Assembly (NCBI RefSeq): GCF_042453785.1 | Contig: NC_091669.1 | Location: 10,304,501 to 10,368,500, forward strand | Length of the DNA stretch: 64,000 nt | Direction of reading: 5' to 3' | Source: Malus domestica | Taxonomy: Eukaryota; Streptophyta; Magnoliopsida; Rosales; Rosaceae | Shown: positions 10,759-23,033 of the stretch, piece by piece | Position numbering within the stretch: the stretch's first letter is position 1 | Layout: every line of letters starts with the position of its first letter | Notes under the pieces: generated by a model | What the model saw: only the letters and a program-made list of their open reading frames with translations | What the model was told of the DNA's origin: nothing | The model's database searches: none | Program-made: the position numbers and the translations under genes

Positions 10759-12108
10759 ATGCTTCAGAGCTTAGTTCCTCAATCCCCAATCACCGCCGCC
10801 ACCCCTAACAATAACAACCCTACCTCCTCCTCCTCCTCCATGAAGACCAAGCGCGTCGACCGCGACCTTGCCGGCAGTGGAAGCGGCGATTCCGACGCCG
10901 AAGACCCCTCCTTCACCAAACGCCCCAATTCCGGCAGAAATTTCCGCGAAAGAACTGCCGACGATCGTGACACCGAACCGGTGGCGGAGGGCGAATCGGA
11001 CGGGTTGAGACTGTTGGGGCTTCTGCTACAATGCGCCGAGTTCGTCGCCATGGACAGCCTCGACGACGCCAGCGACCTGTTACCTGAGATCGCGGAACTA
11101 TCATCGCCGTTCGGGTCGTCGCCGGAGCGAGTAGGTGCTTATTTCTCGCACGCGCTTCAGACTCGCGTGATCAGCTCCTGCTTAGGTACCTACTCTCCGC
11201 TCACCAACAGAACCCTAACGCTTGCTCAGTCGCAGCGGATCTTCAACGCTCTCCAATCCTACAACTCCATCAGTCCGCTAGTCAAATTCTCACACTTCAC
11301 GTCCAATCAGGCGATTTTCCAGGCGCTGGACGGCGAGGATCACGTCCACGTCATCGATTTGGATATAATGCAAGGCCTCCAGTGGCCAGGATTGTTCCAC
11401 ATCCTTGCATCGCGGTCGAAGAAGATCCGATCAATGCGAATAACCGGGTTCGGGTCCTCCTCGGAGCTCCTCGAGTCGACCGGGCGGAGACTCGCTGATT
11501 TCGCGAGCTCGCTCGGCCTGCCCTTCGAGTTCCAGCCGCTGGAGGGCAAAATCGGGAGCATAACCGACCTAAGTCAACTCGGAATCAGACCGAGCGAGGC
11601 CACCGTGGTCCACTGGATGCACCATTGCTTGTACGACGTCACCGGCAGCGATTTGGCGACGCTGAGATTGCTGGGCTCGCTGAGACCGAAGCTGATCACG
11701 ATCGCCGAGCAGGATTTGAGCCACAGCGGCAGCTTCCTGAGTAGGTTTGTGGAGGCCTTGCATTACTACAGCGCGCTGTTTGATGCGCTCGGGGACGGAT
11801 TGGGCGCCGACAGCCTGGAGAGGCATATGGTGGAGCAGCAGCTGTTCGGCTACGAGATTAGGAATATCCTCGCGGTGGGCGGGCCGAAGAGAACCGGGGA
11901 GGTGAAGGTGGAGAGGTGGGGGGATGAGTTGAAGCGGGTCGGGTTTGGGCCCGTTTCGCTTGGCGGGAACCCGGCGGCGCAGGCTAGCTTGTTGCTTGGG
12001 ATGTTTCCGTGGAAGGGGTACACTTTGGTGGAGGAGAATGGGTGCTTGAAGTTGGGTTGGAAGGACCTCTCCTTGCTTACAGCCTCTGCCTGGCAGCCGT
12101 TGGATTGA
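10759..12108 (+). CDS. SCL23: GRAS-family transcription factor, SCARECROW-LIKE 23 type
   Basis: A single intronless frame of 449 residues, typical for GRAS genes. The first ~80 residues are low-complexity (poly-Ser, Asn). They are followed by [20 protein letters not shown] (leucine-heptad region I), the VHVIDLD form of the VHIID motif at about residues 196-202 with [15 protein letters not shown] behind it, and the [16 protein letters not shown] block of the PFYRE region. The SAW motif ends the protein ([17 protein letters not shown]). The sequence is closest to SCL23, the SHR-interacting partner of SCARECROW in bundle-sheath and endodermis patterning. The frame is open upstream to 10642, but those 39 codons are translated CT-rich leader with poly-Pro, so ATG 10759 is preferred; MKTKRVDRD about 30 residues further in is an alternative start. 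Confidence 0.93.
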   Translation: MLQSLVPQSPITAATPNNNNPTSSSSSMKTKRVDRDLAGSGSGDSDAEDPSFTKRPNSGRNFRERTADDRDTEPVAEGESDGLRLLGLLLQCAEFVAMDSLDDASDLLPEIAELSSPFGSSPERVGAYFSHALQTRVISSCLGTYSPLTNRTLTLAQSQRIFNALQSYNSISPLVKFSHFTSNQAIFQALDGEDHVHVIDLDIMQGLQWPGLFHILASRSKKIRSMRITGFGSSSELLESTGRRLADFASSLGLPFEFQPLEGKIGSITDLSQLGIRPSEATVVHWMHHCLYDVTGSDLATLRLLGSLRPKLITIAEQDLSHSGSFLSRFVEALHYYSALFDALGDGLGADSLERHMVEQQLFGYEIRNILAVGGPKRTGEVKVERWGDELKRVGFGPVSLGGNPAAQASLLLGMFPWKGYTLVEENGCLKLGWKDLSLLTASAWQPLD

Positions 12109-13130
12109 AATACTTTGACCAGCATGATACGGTGGGGAGGAGGACTTGTTTTTCACTTGGCTGTAATTCTTTGAAGGAGAAAAACATTGTAGTTAGGTTT
12201 TTTTCGGTTCCTTGTTATATGTTTAAAGAAAAGAAGAGAGCGGTGCTGTCTACGCATCTATTTTTACTTATCACATATTTCTTGTTAATTTTTGTTCTTT
12301 GAATTTTTGTGATTTATTAAATTCGACGGTGAAAACTGAAATGGGTGTGTAGATAACATCATCCGAAAAAAAATAAAAAAAAATCCATAGGTCATGGGTT
12401 GTTATTATTGTTATTATTTAGGAAGTGAGAATCATTTGGGTTGTTAAATTAGGTGCAATTGTTTAACTCATTGAAGAGTTGAATGTGAGTTTTGATGATG
12501 CAATGTCATGAGAGGATGAGGATTATGATATTTGGCTTGGTGGAAAGTTGCAATCAAACATGGGAGACAAGACTTATCCTCCTTTGTGTGCTAAATAATT
12601 TTAGGGATCAATAGAAATATTAGTGTTATATGCTACGGTAAGTTGTCTGCACGAATTATAAAATTATGATTGAGACTTTAAATGTGATATATCAATGGTA
12701 TGATACAACGCTTAGAACTAACTCACGTACACGACTAATCTTTTTAGGTCCCATCATCCTATATCTAACATGTGTGGGGTAAGTGAGTAATTGGAATTTG
12801 GAGATGGCCTAGTCCCTACAAATGAAAATGAGTGCACATGGAATTGTACCCTAGAAAATGAAACCTTGTCTCACCTTGTCTGAAAATCATATAAGCTCGG
12901 TGTGCTTCTCTTCCTCTCATAGTTGCACATCAGTTCTTGACAGGTTGATTGGAAGGGAATTCCACACACTTAACTCATATGATAGTGACCTTTAAATTAT
13001 TTCAATCCCAATTTTACTAACATGAATCATTTTTCCACCATTTTTAATCAAGTTTTAAACACTTGCTAACCTCCTCATCTTACCATACCAGCATACCTCT
13101 ATGTCAATATGTCAATGAGAAAATTGGATT
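12109..13130. other. intergenic, no gene seen
   Basis: AT-rich DNA after the GRAS stop codon, including its 3' UTR. No coding or structured element was recognised. Confidence 0.5.
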
Positions 13131-13360
13131 AATTGAAGCTTTTGTTCTTGAACTAAAAACTTGTGAGTATTAATTCCTGATTTTGTTATAATGTGGAGTA
13201 ATGATCATTTTGTCTAACTCCGTTAGAACTTCCATCCAAAATAAAGGATCTAAAGTGTGGAAGATCTAAACGGAGTTAGCCAAAAGGATTGTCACTTCAT
13301 ATTATAACAATTTCAGGAATTAATGCACATATTTTTAGTTTAGGACTAAACCTCCAATTG
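13131..13360. mobile_element. foldback MITE, ~230 bp
   Basis: The left arm (13131 onward: AATTGAAGCTTTTGTTCTTG...) pairs with the right arm ending near 13360 over roughly 95 bp. Shared landmarks are ATTAATTCCTGA, TTGTTATAAT and CTAACTCCGTT, with the arms meeting around 13225-13270. Nearly the whole element is inverted repeat, as in hairpin MITEs. No target-site duplication is assigned. Confidence 0.65.
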
Positions 13361-14643
13361 AGTTAAAGTTCAAAGACTGTTGCTCTAATTATCTCATATG
13401 TGAAATGTGGAAGCCATTGTGCCAATAGCAAAAGAAGGGTGGAAGCTTTCGCACAGAAATGAATTTTGTACACTTTTTTCTCATAATGCATGCTCACATT
13501 TATTTATTTCTCTTATTTCTTTTGTTTTCTTTATTTGATCTGAAAATTAAATATAAATAATGTGTGAAAATCATCTCCCTTCTTTGTACTTCTCCATGAA
13601 AAAACTTTGTTTACTTTACGAAAAATTCTATTTTAATCATTGTCTAAGATTACTGTTTGAATAAAACCTTGTCTAAGATTAAAAATTAATTTTAATTCTT
13701 GGCATTTAATTGTAATTTCTGAATATTAAATAGGTTGTATTAATTTGTAGGTTATATATTGATTCCCATAAATAATAAAAATGTTATTTATCATTGTTCC
13801 CACAATAAGAAAAGTCATATTATCGTATATTTTTCATTGTGCATGAATTTCTCCATATATATGTATATGCAGATTACGTACATATGTATGTTTAGATATT
13901 ATACTTACGTACAAACACATTTGTACATATACATTTGTCCCGAAACTTACGTACCAATACTTATGTACCTATGAGTAAAATAAGGTACCTAAAATTATGT
14001 ACCGATACTTCTGTAATTATGAATAAAATAAGGCACCAAAAGTTATGCATAAATTGTTTTTGTTTTGTTGTTGAATTTTTTTTAATAATAATAATTTGAA
14101 TTTTGAATGAATTTGTATCTATTAATACGATTGGAGCACAAAAAATATACATTAAGTACGAATGGGCAAAGAATTTCAAATGTAAGTTTATAAATAATAA
14201 TAATGTGCTATAATTACTTAATATGATAAGTTTTAAAAATAAGGACTTATATTAGATTTTGAAAACTATTCAGATTAAAATCTAAAAACAATCTTATTGA
14301 AGTCCTAATATCTAAAAGTACCTTTACTTTATAAGGTAATATATTTACATGTTTTCTTTAAAAGGTAAAATAGTTATTCACTCTAGTATTTAGTACAATA
14401 GGGTCTTGTTATTGACATTGGGCCGAATAGGACCCGATCCTTAAGGCTCGTTGTGGGCCAATCTAGGTTTAAAATGAAATCCCCATGACCTACCGATTTA
14501 AAAACGAGTCAAATAAAACCCGCTATACGATCGGATTGGGCTGGCCTAAGACCTTAAAATAGGACTAAACTCGGCCCGCCTATTAGGGCCTTGGCTCTTT
14601 TTAACAGGCCTAGTACAAGTAAATCATTAGCTAGTTGTTTCAA
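13361..14643. other. AT-rich intergenic region
   Basis: No gene is seen. 13850-14040 repeats variants of TACGTACC / TATGTACC, a low-complexity signal. A similar AATGTACC-rich stretch occurs at 56805-56900. Confidence 0.45.
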
Positions 14644-15655
14644 AGGGTAGTTATGATTTTTAAGATCGGTATAATTTCTTTTTAGGTTTTTGAGATTTGA
14701 AATTAATATAAGTGGTTCTGAGTTTGTCTACCATCAATCATTTTGGTCATTCTGTGAAAATTTTCTATTAAATTTGGATTAAAACTACAAAAATACTCCA
14801 AATTAGTGAACATGGGCCAAAATGATTCAACAAAAACTAAGAGTATTTTTGTCATTTTATCCCCTGTTAATTTGGCAGCTACCTTTTTCCTTCTTATATT
14901 ATGAAACCCCTCCTGACTTCTCTATCACTTACCTCTCTCTATATCACACACACACACACACACAGTTGGGGTCGTTGCTCTAGATGTTGTTCTCCTGGTG
15001 TGAAACCAATTGTTTCCATAGTTTTAGAATTTTGCTGATCCCAAGTACTCCATCTCCATCATTGCATATGGGAATATAGAAAGCAAAGAGGAAAAGGGAA
15101 GCCGTGGGTTCTTGCTTTAGTTTCTTTCTTGCGCACTCAACCATCCCTTGGTCAAGCTCTAGACGAACTTTCAGTGTTGAGTTGTCACAAGTAGGTTTTT
15201 AGTCATAACTAGACAACCAAGATAGACATCCTTCTCCTCAGTCAGACTCACCAGTATCCATGGTTGGAAAATGAAGAAGTAATCAGAGTGACAAATGGCT
15301 ACGGTTGCGGAAACCGGAGAAAAAGTCGGTTACCTTTTGAATCATAGAATGAATAAGTAGAATGAATAAGGAGAGGCATGTTGATGTCCAAGCCACTCTT
15401 ATACTACTCCTTACCCCACCTCCTGTCACTTAAAGGGCGAAGTCATTGAAGCAAGTCTAAAGGTCAAAGAATGATCCTTGAACGCTACTACCCATCCTTA
15501 CTAATAGTATAGTGTAAGCTAGGTTTCCTTACTCTAACAGAGATTTTTCACGGAATGATCAAAATAATTATGATGGACAATCTCAAGCATATTTATATTA
15601 ATTTTAAATCTTAAGGGCAAAAATAAGAAGTTATAACCGTCAAATCCCATTTTGG
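14644..15655. mobile_element. ~1-kb element with long terminal inverted repeats
   Basis: The segment 14655-14770 is an imperfect inverted copy of 15530-15650: shared blocks include GAAATTAATATAA / AAAATTAATATAA, TTTTGGTCATTC / TTTTGATCATTC and CTGTGAAAA / CCGTGAAAA. The ~750 bp between them contains a (CA)n run near 14948-14964 and no recognisable coding. Consistent with a non-autonomous long-TIR DNA transposon; exact ends and duplication not resolved. Confidence 0.5.
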
Positions 15656-15831
15656 CTAAAAGAACAAAAAAAAATTCACCAGTTTGACAAACTGGTTGAC
15701 CTTTCCATTTTTCTCAACACAAAAATCCATCAAAAGCCCGCACGGACGCTCGTTTCTCTCTCCCAAATAAAACCATCGCTCTCTGTGTTCCCAAAATCCT
15801 CCAACGAACTGAGTGAAATCACCAGAGGCAA

Positions 15832-15983
15832 GTAAGTCATCTTCTTTCCACTCTTCTCCTTCGAATTCTTTCTGGAAAATGCAAAATCTTCACCACTACA
15901 TATTAAATTATCAGAAAAATTTCCAAAATATTCACAGGCTAGTAATTTGATTGATTAATTGATTGATTATTTTAGTTAATTAG
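15832..15983 (+). other. 5'-UTR intron of the hAT-derived gene
   Basis: A donor CAA|GTAAGT at 15832 and an acceptor TTAATTAG at 15983, one base before the ATG at 15985, define a 152-bp intron in the leader. Inferred from splice motifs only. Confidence 0.45.
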
Positions 15984-15984
15984 G

Positions 15985-18900
15985 ATGATATCTTTGGAGG
16001 GTTTCGAGCCCGTAGCTGTTTCTCCCCAGAAACAAGACCCGGCATGGAAACACTGCCAAGTTTTCATGAAAGACCAACCCAATGGGGTTAGAGTTGAGTT
16101 GAAAAAGTGTATATATTGCGGCAAGTTGTTTCAGGGTGGTGGGATTACTCGGCTTAAATCCCACCTTGCCGGTCGGAAGGGCAATGGCCCCACCTGTGAG
16201 CAGGCCCCGCCGGATGTTAGAATCGCAATGTTGCAGAGTTTGGATGATGGGATTGCAGCGTTTAGGCAGAGGAAGAGTCGAATTGTTGCTAACCCGCATT
16301 GTGGCATTAGCGAAATTGACGGTTCATTAGGCGAAAATGGAGAGTATAAATTGGTTGTAGGACACTTTTCGAATGCGGTGGTGAATGATGAGGAGGCTGG
16401 TGGGATGAGTGGGAATGGAGGAATTAGGTTAAGTGATAATTTGACGAATGTGCCCCTTGAAGTAGATAATTCTTACAGGAGTAATGCTCAGCAGGGATTA
16501 ATTGGAGTGCCCAAATTGGATTTTTCGGTAGATGAAGAGGAAGATGGTGGGACAAGTGTTGATAGAAGAGTACAGCGGAGGGGTAGACCTTCAGGTGGTG
16601 CTACCTGTTCTGGTTCAGTTCATGCTGGTGTTACGAAATTGAGTAGTGTTTCAAATCCTTTTCCTATTTCAGTAGGCAATGCTTTTCCCAATTCAAATTT
16701 ATCGCAAAACGAAGAAGAAGTTGGCATCAAACTGAATCAGGAAGATGTTGGATTGAGTATTGATAGAAGAGTAAGGCGGAGGGGTAGACCTTCTAAAGCA
16801 GCAACTGGTTCAGTTAATGCTGTTATGAAATTGAGTAATGCTTCACCTCCTGTTCCCATTGCATTAGGTAATGCTTTTCCCAATTCAAATTTGTTGGAAA
16901 ATGAAGACGTTGGCATAAGTAATACAAATGTGAGTGTGAAGAAGAGGGTAAGGGATGAAAATGCTTTTGGGGCTGCGAATGATGGAACCATCGGCAATGA
17001 TTACGAGGTAAAAAGGTTGAGCATTGAACAAATACATATGGCAATTGGTCGGTTTTTGTATGAAATTCAGGCTCCCCTGGATGCCGTGAAGAACTCTGTT
17101 TATTTCCAGCCAATGATTGACGCAATTGCCTCTGGGGGAAAGGAGACTGTGGCACCCTCATATGATGACATTCGGGGTTGGATGTTGAAGAATGCAGTTG
17201 AAGAGATGAAAAGTGAAATTCAACAACACAAGGAAACTTGGGCGAGGACAGGTTGTTCTCTTCTAGTCAGCCAATGGAATTCTGAAAAGGGAAGAACTTT
17301 GCTAAATTTTGCTGTGTACTCTTCTGAAGGAACAGCCTATTTGAAATCTGTGGATGCTTCCTACTTTATTTTTTCCCCAGATGCTTTGTTTGCATTTTTC
17401 AAGGAAATGGTGGAAGAAATTGGAGTGGTACATGTTTTGCAAGTCATTACAAATACTGAAGAGCAGTTTTCTGTTGTTGGGAAGAAGTTGATGGATACGT
17501 TCCCTACCCTGTACTGGTCTCCCTGTTCCACTGCTTGCATAGATTCGATTCTTGAGGATTTCGGAAAAGTTGAGTGGATAAATTCTGTAATTGAACAGGC
17601 TAGATCCGTTACAAGATTTATCTACAAACACGTTGTCATTTTGAACATGATGAGAAGGTATACGTTCGGGAATGACATTGTTAGGCTGGGGGTATCTAGG
17701 TTTGCAACAAACTTTATGACGTTGAAACAAATGGCTGGCCTTAAATATAATTTGCAGTCGATGGTTACTTCAAATGAGTGGATGGGCTGCCCCTTTTCTA
17801 AAACACCAGAAGGATCGGCAGTGTTAGATATATTCAGTAATCACTCATTTTGGTCTTCGTGCATTTTGATCACCCGTTTAACAAATCCACTCTTGCGAGT
17901 TTTGAGAATTGTTGGTAGCCAGAAGAGGCCTGCGATGGGATATGTTTTTGCAGGGATGTATCGAGCAAAAGAAACAATCAAAATAGAACTTGTCAAGAAA
18001 GAAGAATATATGGTGTACTGGAACATTATAGATCACAGATGGAAAAAACTGTGGGATTTTCCCCTTCACGCTGCAGGATTTTACCTTAATCCCAAGTTCT
18101 TTTATGGCTTCAAAGGAGACATGCATAATGAAATTGTGTCGAGGATGTTTGACTGCATAGAGAGATTGGTTCCTGATATAAAAGTCCAAGATGAAGTAAT
18201 CAAAGAGATAAACTTGTACAAAAATGCTGTTGGAGATTTGGGGAGGAATTTGGCAGTCCGAGCAAGGGACAATCTGCTTCCTGGTGAGAATGGTTCATTA
18301 GAATGCTTTGTTATTTTGTGTCGCATGGTTTCTTTAGTTACTTGGCTATACATGTAGACCAAAGGTAATTAAGCCATATTTTAACTCGGTTTTAACCTTT
18401 AAATAATAGAATGATAGATATGATAAATTGCATAAAATATACCCTGACCATCTATTTTTTATTTTTTGTTTAAATTCGATACGAGAGCTCCTATTTTGAG
18501 GATATGCTGCACAGGGTTGGATGTTCTTGCATCTTTTGGCTCATTTCTTTAAACTCTCTGTTTGTCTTAGCTGAATGGTGGTCTACATATGGTGGTGGTT
18601 GCCCAAACCTTGCACGCTTGGCAATTCGTATTCTCAGTCAAACTTGCAGCTTAGTTCCGTGTCAGGATCATCAGATTCCTTTCGAACAGTTGCACAAGAC
18701 AAGGAACAGCGTAGAACATCAGCGGCTTAATGATCTTGTTTTCGTTCAATACAACCTCAAACTAAAACAGAAGTAAGTGGAAACCATAGGTTCTGTTGAT
18801 TTGTATTTCCAATTTCTTTGGTCAAAGAAAACAGATCTTTTGCTAATCAACTGTCTTATAGGGTTCATAAGCACAAAGAACAGGAGTACGCGGATCCTAT

Positions 18901-19204
18901 ATCATTTGACCGCAATAGCATTGCCGAAGAGTGGGTAGCAGAGATGGAGATGCACCAAGAAGACACTGAAAATCCTGATTGGATGTCACTTGATCCCCCC
19001 TCTGAGAACTCGAGGCTTTTAGAACTTTCGGTTGATGAAGTTGAAGAATTGGGTTCAGGTAACTAAGTTTGTATGGTTTGTAATTGATCGTCGAAGATGT
19101 AATCTTTTCTACATCTTGAGTTAAACTAGACAGTTGGTCAATGTACAGGGTTTGATGACAATGAAATTTTGAGCGGATTGAAAGTGGTTAAAGAAGAATG
19201 TTAA
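15985..19204 (+). CDS. domesticated hAT transposase: BED zinc finger, DUF659, hAT dimerisation
   Basis: Four exons, 15985-18283, 18571-18772, 18862-19058 and 19149-19204, join in consistent phases (1, 2, 1) and encode 917 residues. A BED-type zinc finger lies near the N-terminus (C42, C45, H60, C71, in DPAWKHC...CIYCGKLFQGGG). Residues ~192-312 hold an internal duplication, each half starting RRGRPS, an AT-hook-like core. Then come the DUF659 region (~350-500) and the hAT dimerisation segment in exon 2 (ARLAIRILSQTCS, RQRLNDLVFVQYN-like). The architecture matches a conserved plant gene family (Arabidopsis AT3G17450 type), which is a host gene rather than a mobile element; no terminal inverted repeats flank it. 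Likely a nuclear DNA-binding protein; target unknown. The 3' ends of this gene and of coiled-coil copy A converge about 0.6 kb apart. A scrambled copy lies at 40839-42586. Confidence 0.85.
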
Positions 19205-19810
19205 ACACAACGCTGTGAGCCGGCAGGACAGAATGCAAAGACAAGCATCTTTATGAGTTCACCACACCACCGTCACTTTCTTCAAGTACCTACAGGAAGC
19301 AAGGCATCTTAGCAAACTCGCATGTCTAGAGATACTGCTCGTGCCGATTATATTCTTTCCCTGGCATTACTGCAGAGTGACGGAAAGTAGGAGGAAAAAT
19401 ATGTGATCGCCGCCAGCCTCCAGTGATGTGAATTGGCTCGGCAAGTTCCTGCAACAAACAATTACAAGTAGGTAGTTCACATGGTAGAAAAATGGGGCTT
19501 TGTAGCTGACAATCAAAAATAGTTGCCGAACGAGTTTTCAGTTTTCAATTTAAAAAAAGAAATATAAAAACTGAAAATTAAATGCTTATCCAACGGCCCT
19601 GAAGTAATTTCATTTAGGGATCCGACCATATGACTCACAAACAACTGAGACCGTCCTCTTCTTTTCGTATCAACAAACAAACAAATTCTTATATTTCCGA
19701 AAGCATCTGCAACCCAATATACAAACTAAATACAAACTTGAATAATACATAACCATCTGTGTTTTGCCTTGCAAATAGCCAAGGGAATAGCAAAAACACA
19801 AAAACTTGAT
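19205..19810. repeat. duplicated 3' flank, copy A
   Basis: The spacer between the converging hAT-derived and coiled-coil genes. It is nearly identical to 42587-43193 (B), and most of it also to 47157-47720 (C). Recognisable by GCCGGCAGGACAGAATGCAA at its start and GCCAAGGGAATAGC near its end. It must contain both 3' UTRs; no separate gene is seen. Confidence 0.85.
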
Positions 19811-21739
19811 CTAGTATCGTTTCCCAAGAATGAGGCCGATGATCGTAGACACCACAGCCACTCCCACTCCCACTCCCACGATGAACTTAACGCTCGGCAT
19901 TGGGGAAGCCTTTGCCTCCCTTTCCGCTGCAGCCGCCTTAATGCTTCCAACCTACAATTCGTCTGAGTCAGAAAGAATATTTAAAAGATGAATGTGCCCC
20001 GTTCTTTGGCCGCCCAAGAGCTTATCTGTGGATTTTTTTTTCATGGAAATTGATTTCTACCTCTTTTTGCAGTTAAGGTTCAGTTTTCACCAATTTTTCT
20101 TCGAGTTCCTTGAGAGAATTCTGCAACAAAGGTTTCTCAGCAACCTCAGCCTTGAGATTTTCACCTCAGATTTTAAGGCAGCTTCTGCTTTTTGTTCCTT
20201 GAGCTGTTCTTCCAGGTTAGATATCACTTGCTGGAGTTCCTTGTTAGTATTTTGATGCACTTCATTAAGCAGGCGGTTCTCATCCATAAGTGAAGATATC
20301 TGTGGCAAACAGATGTAGCTAATAACCATAAAGCAACAATATTTAGCCGCAAAATAATTACAAAAAAGTTTGGTGCAAACCTGAGATTGTAGTTTCTGCC
20401 CTTCAGAAGAATGCTGCTGCGTTAAATCTTCAATAGTCCTTTTTGCAGCCTGAAGTTGTTCAACTGATCCGTCCTTCTCAGCAACGGCAGTGGAAAATTT
20501 TGCTTCAAGGTCACTTAGTTTGGACTCGTATGTAGACACATCTTCTTTAAGCTTTATATTTGCCTCAGCTAGTTTTCTGCTCTCTTCTTCAAAGTGAGCT
20601 GACTTGGTTTGCAGTTCCTTGAGAGAATTCTGCAATAAAGGTTTCTCAGCAGCCTCAGACTTGAGATTTTCAACCTCAGATTTTAAAGCAACTTCTCCTG
20701 CTTTTTGTTCCTTGAGCTGTTCTTCAAGGTTGGATATCACTTGCTGGAGTTCCTTCTTAGTATTTTGATGCACTTCATCAAGCAGGCGGATCTCATCCAT
20801 AAGCGAAGATATCTGTAGCAAACAGATGTAGCTAATAACCATAAGGCAACAATATTTAGCCGCAAAATAATTAAAAAAAAGTTTGGTGCAAACCTGAGAT
20901 TGTAGTTTCTGCCCTTCAGAAGAATGCTGCTGCGTTAAATCTTCAATAGTCCTTTTTGCAGCCTGAAGTTGTTCAACTGATCCGTCCTTCTCAGCAACGG
21001 CAGTGGAATATTTTGCTTCAAGGTCACTTAGTTTGGACTTGTATGTATACACATCTTCTTTAAGCTTTATATTTGCCTCAGCTAGTTTTCTTCTCTCTGC
21101 TTCACAGTTAGCTGATTTGGTTTGCAGTTCCTTGAGAGAATTCTGCAATAAAGGTTTCTCAGCAGCCTCAGCCTTGAGCTTTTCAACCTCAGATTTTAAA
21201 GCAGCTTCTCGTGCTCTTTGTTCCTTGAGCTGTTCTTTAAGGATGGCTATCTCTAGCTGGCGCGAAGGCATCTGTGGCAAACAGATGTAGCTAATAACCA
21301 TAAAGCAACAATATTTAGCCGTAATATAATTACAAAAAAGTTTGGTGCTTTCCAGAAATTCCAGAAAATCCATTAGCTTCCAAATCTCTCTGGCTGAATG
21401 TTTCAATGGCTTCTTGCAACTTCGTTTCAGCTTCCACAATGCGGGCTTCGGAAGCAGAATGAAGTTCTAAGGCTCTCGAGTGCTTATCTGTTAATTCTTC
21501 AACAGTGCTCTTGTGCAAAGGCTCTGAACTGCATCCTAACATCATGTGTAAAAACAAGCAAGAGGAGGCACCAACTCATTAGTGGGTGAAGTCTTTTGGC
21601 AGCGTCCCGACTCCAAACCAAAACAAAAATAAAAAGATGCAGGACAATTCGAAGATAATACCTGGTGACTGGGAAGGCGACCGATCATCCAACTCACGGA
21701 CAACCAGCTTTGCCCTTGGATCAACAACTTCAAACAAAT
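19811..21739 (-). pseudogene. coiled-coil copy A: chimeric, truncated PICC paralogue
   Basis: Minus-strand pieces in order: E0 21739-21662; E1 from 21535 to about 21355 (matches parent exon 2, VEELTDKHSRALELHSASEA); M1 21271-20894; M2 20812-20381; M3 20299-20061; and a fused tail exon 19951-19811. Introns between M exons are 81 bp with GTTTGC donors and CAG acceptors. M2 is the 432-bp module; M1 is a shortened version. M3 is 239 bp instead of the 243 bp of the parent exon: a 3-bp loss plus a 1-bp loss (GATTTTCACCTC against GATTTTCAACCTC) shifts the frame, which then stops at 20087-20089. The tail exon still encodes the membrane anchor (KFIVGVGVGVAVVSTIIGL). The E1-to-M1 junction has lost its donor. 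Most likely non-functional as a full-length protein; a product ending in M3 is possible. Confidence 0.7.
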
Positions 21740-21799
21740 CTGAGGCCAAAGGAAAATGTTACAAACTTTACACATCAAGGGCACAAGAAACGTCGCAGT

Positions 21800-22651
21800 A
21801 ATACAAGGAACTCTGACGTGGAGCTTCTACAGGGATGATCTATATAGCAAACGATCGTAGATATGTATAAGATGGGTGGTGCAGGTGCTACAATAGGGAT
21901 TTTGACTATTAACTGCTTGATCAGTCGTATCCTATGGACCAGACCGAACTGACAATACCTGGTTGACACCCCAGAAAAACACGACTGATCAAGGGCACAT
22001 GCTAATATGAATAACTAGCCAGATTTCTCCGGCTCACTTTCATATCATATTTGCAGAATTCATGAAATGCGGATTCCCCACTATATACAATATATTCGAA
22101 ACTACTATTTAATCGCCCTTTTTCTGTTTCTAATGACTCCAAATTGAAATTTCTATTTCAAAATGAAGTTCTAAACACAATTCAATAAAGAAACGCCCAA
22201 TGGCAGTGACATCAGAATCACCAAACATGCAAATCCAAACTTAACCCGGTTTTCGCAACCATATTATCCATAAAACACCTCAAATAATTACAATTAGTGA
22301 TTAAGCATAAGATCAAACCTAAAAAACAATTCAAATCCAAATGCAAACCAAATTAACCAATGGAGCAGCTTCCACGGAAGAAATGGGAGAGATTAAAAGC
22401 TCGAATTCGAGAGATTGCCAAACCAAAACGCAATGCATCAAATTGCCAAACCAAAAAGCAATGCATCAAAACCATCCCCGGATTAGATTCTTACTTAGCT
22501 GTTAAGCTTGGGATGTTTAGTGATTGGTTATATATATTCTTAACTATCTGTTGAAGAAATATAAATCTTGACAGAAAGGAAGAACATGAAAAGGAATCTT
22601 GTGTGAGAAGATAGAGCTTAGAATCTTTTAGAGAGATTTTTTTAGAGAGAA
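21800..22651. repeat. duplicated 5' flank, copy A
   Basis: About 850 bp repeated in B (46230-47088) and in A' (25432-25802, 33552-33706, 38651-38948, split by two retrotransposons). Landmarks are GACTGATCAAGGGCACATGC, AACCCGGTTTTCGCAACC and GGAGCAGCTTCCACGGAAG. It is absent upstream of the full-length gene, so it came from another locus. The frame 22360-22554 within it is not conserved between copies. Confidence 0.8.
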
Positions 22652-23033
22652 AGGTTTCTCAGCAGCCTCAGCCTTGAGATTTTCACCTCAGATTTTAAAG
22701 CAGCTTCTGCTTTTTGTTCCTTGAGCTGTTCTTCAAGGTTAGATATCACTTGCTGGAGTTCCTTGTTAGTATTTTGATGCACTTCATTAAGCAGGCGGTT
22801 CTCATCCATAAGCGAAGATATCTGTGGCAAACATATGTAACTAATAACCATACGGCAATAATATTTAGCCGCAAAATAATTAAAAAAAAGTATGGTGCAA
22901 GCCTGAAATTGTAGTTTCTGCCCTTCAAAAGAATGCTGGTGCGTTAAATCTTCAATAGTCCTTTTTGCAGCCTGAAGTTGTTCAACTGATTCGTCCTTCT
23001 CAGCAACGACAGTGGAATATTTTGCTTCAAGGT

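Noticed and set aside
19726-19950. Trp/Glu-repeat peptide on the minus strand (EWEWEWLW)
   Set aside because: Wrong frame of the tail-anchor exon; the correct frame encodes the GVGVGVAVV membrane segment.
20087-21439. 450-codon minus frame read as one exon
   Set aside because: It reads through two 81-bp introns and starts in a shifted frame of E1. Splice sites and the parent gene show the exon structure.
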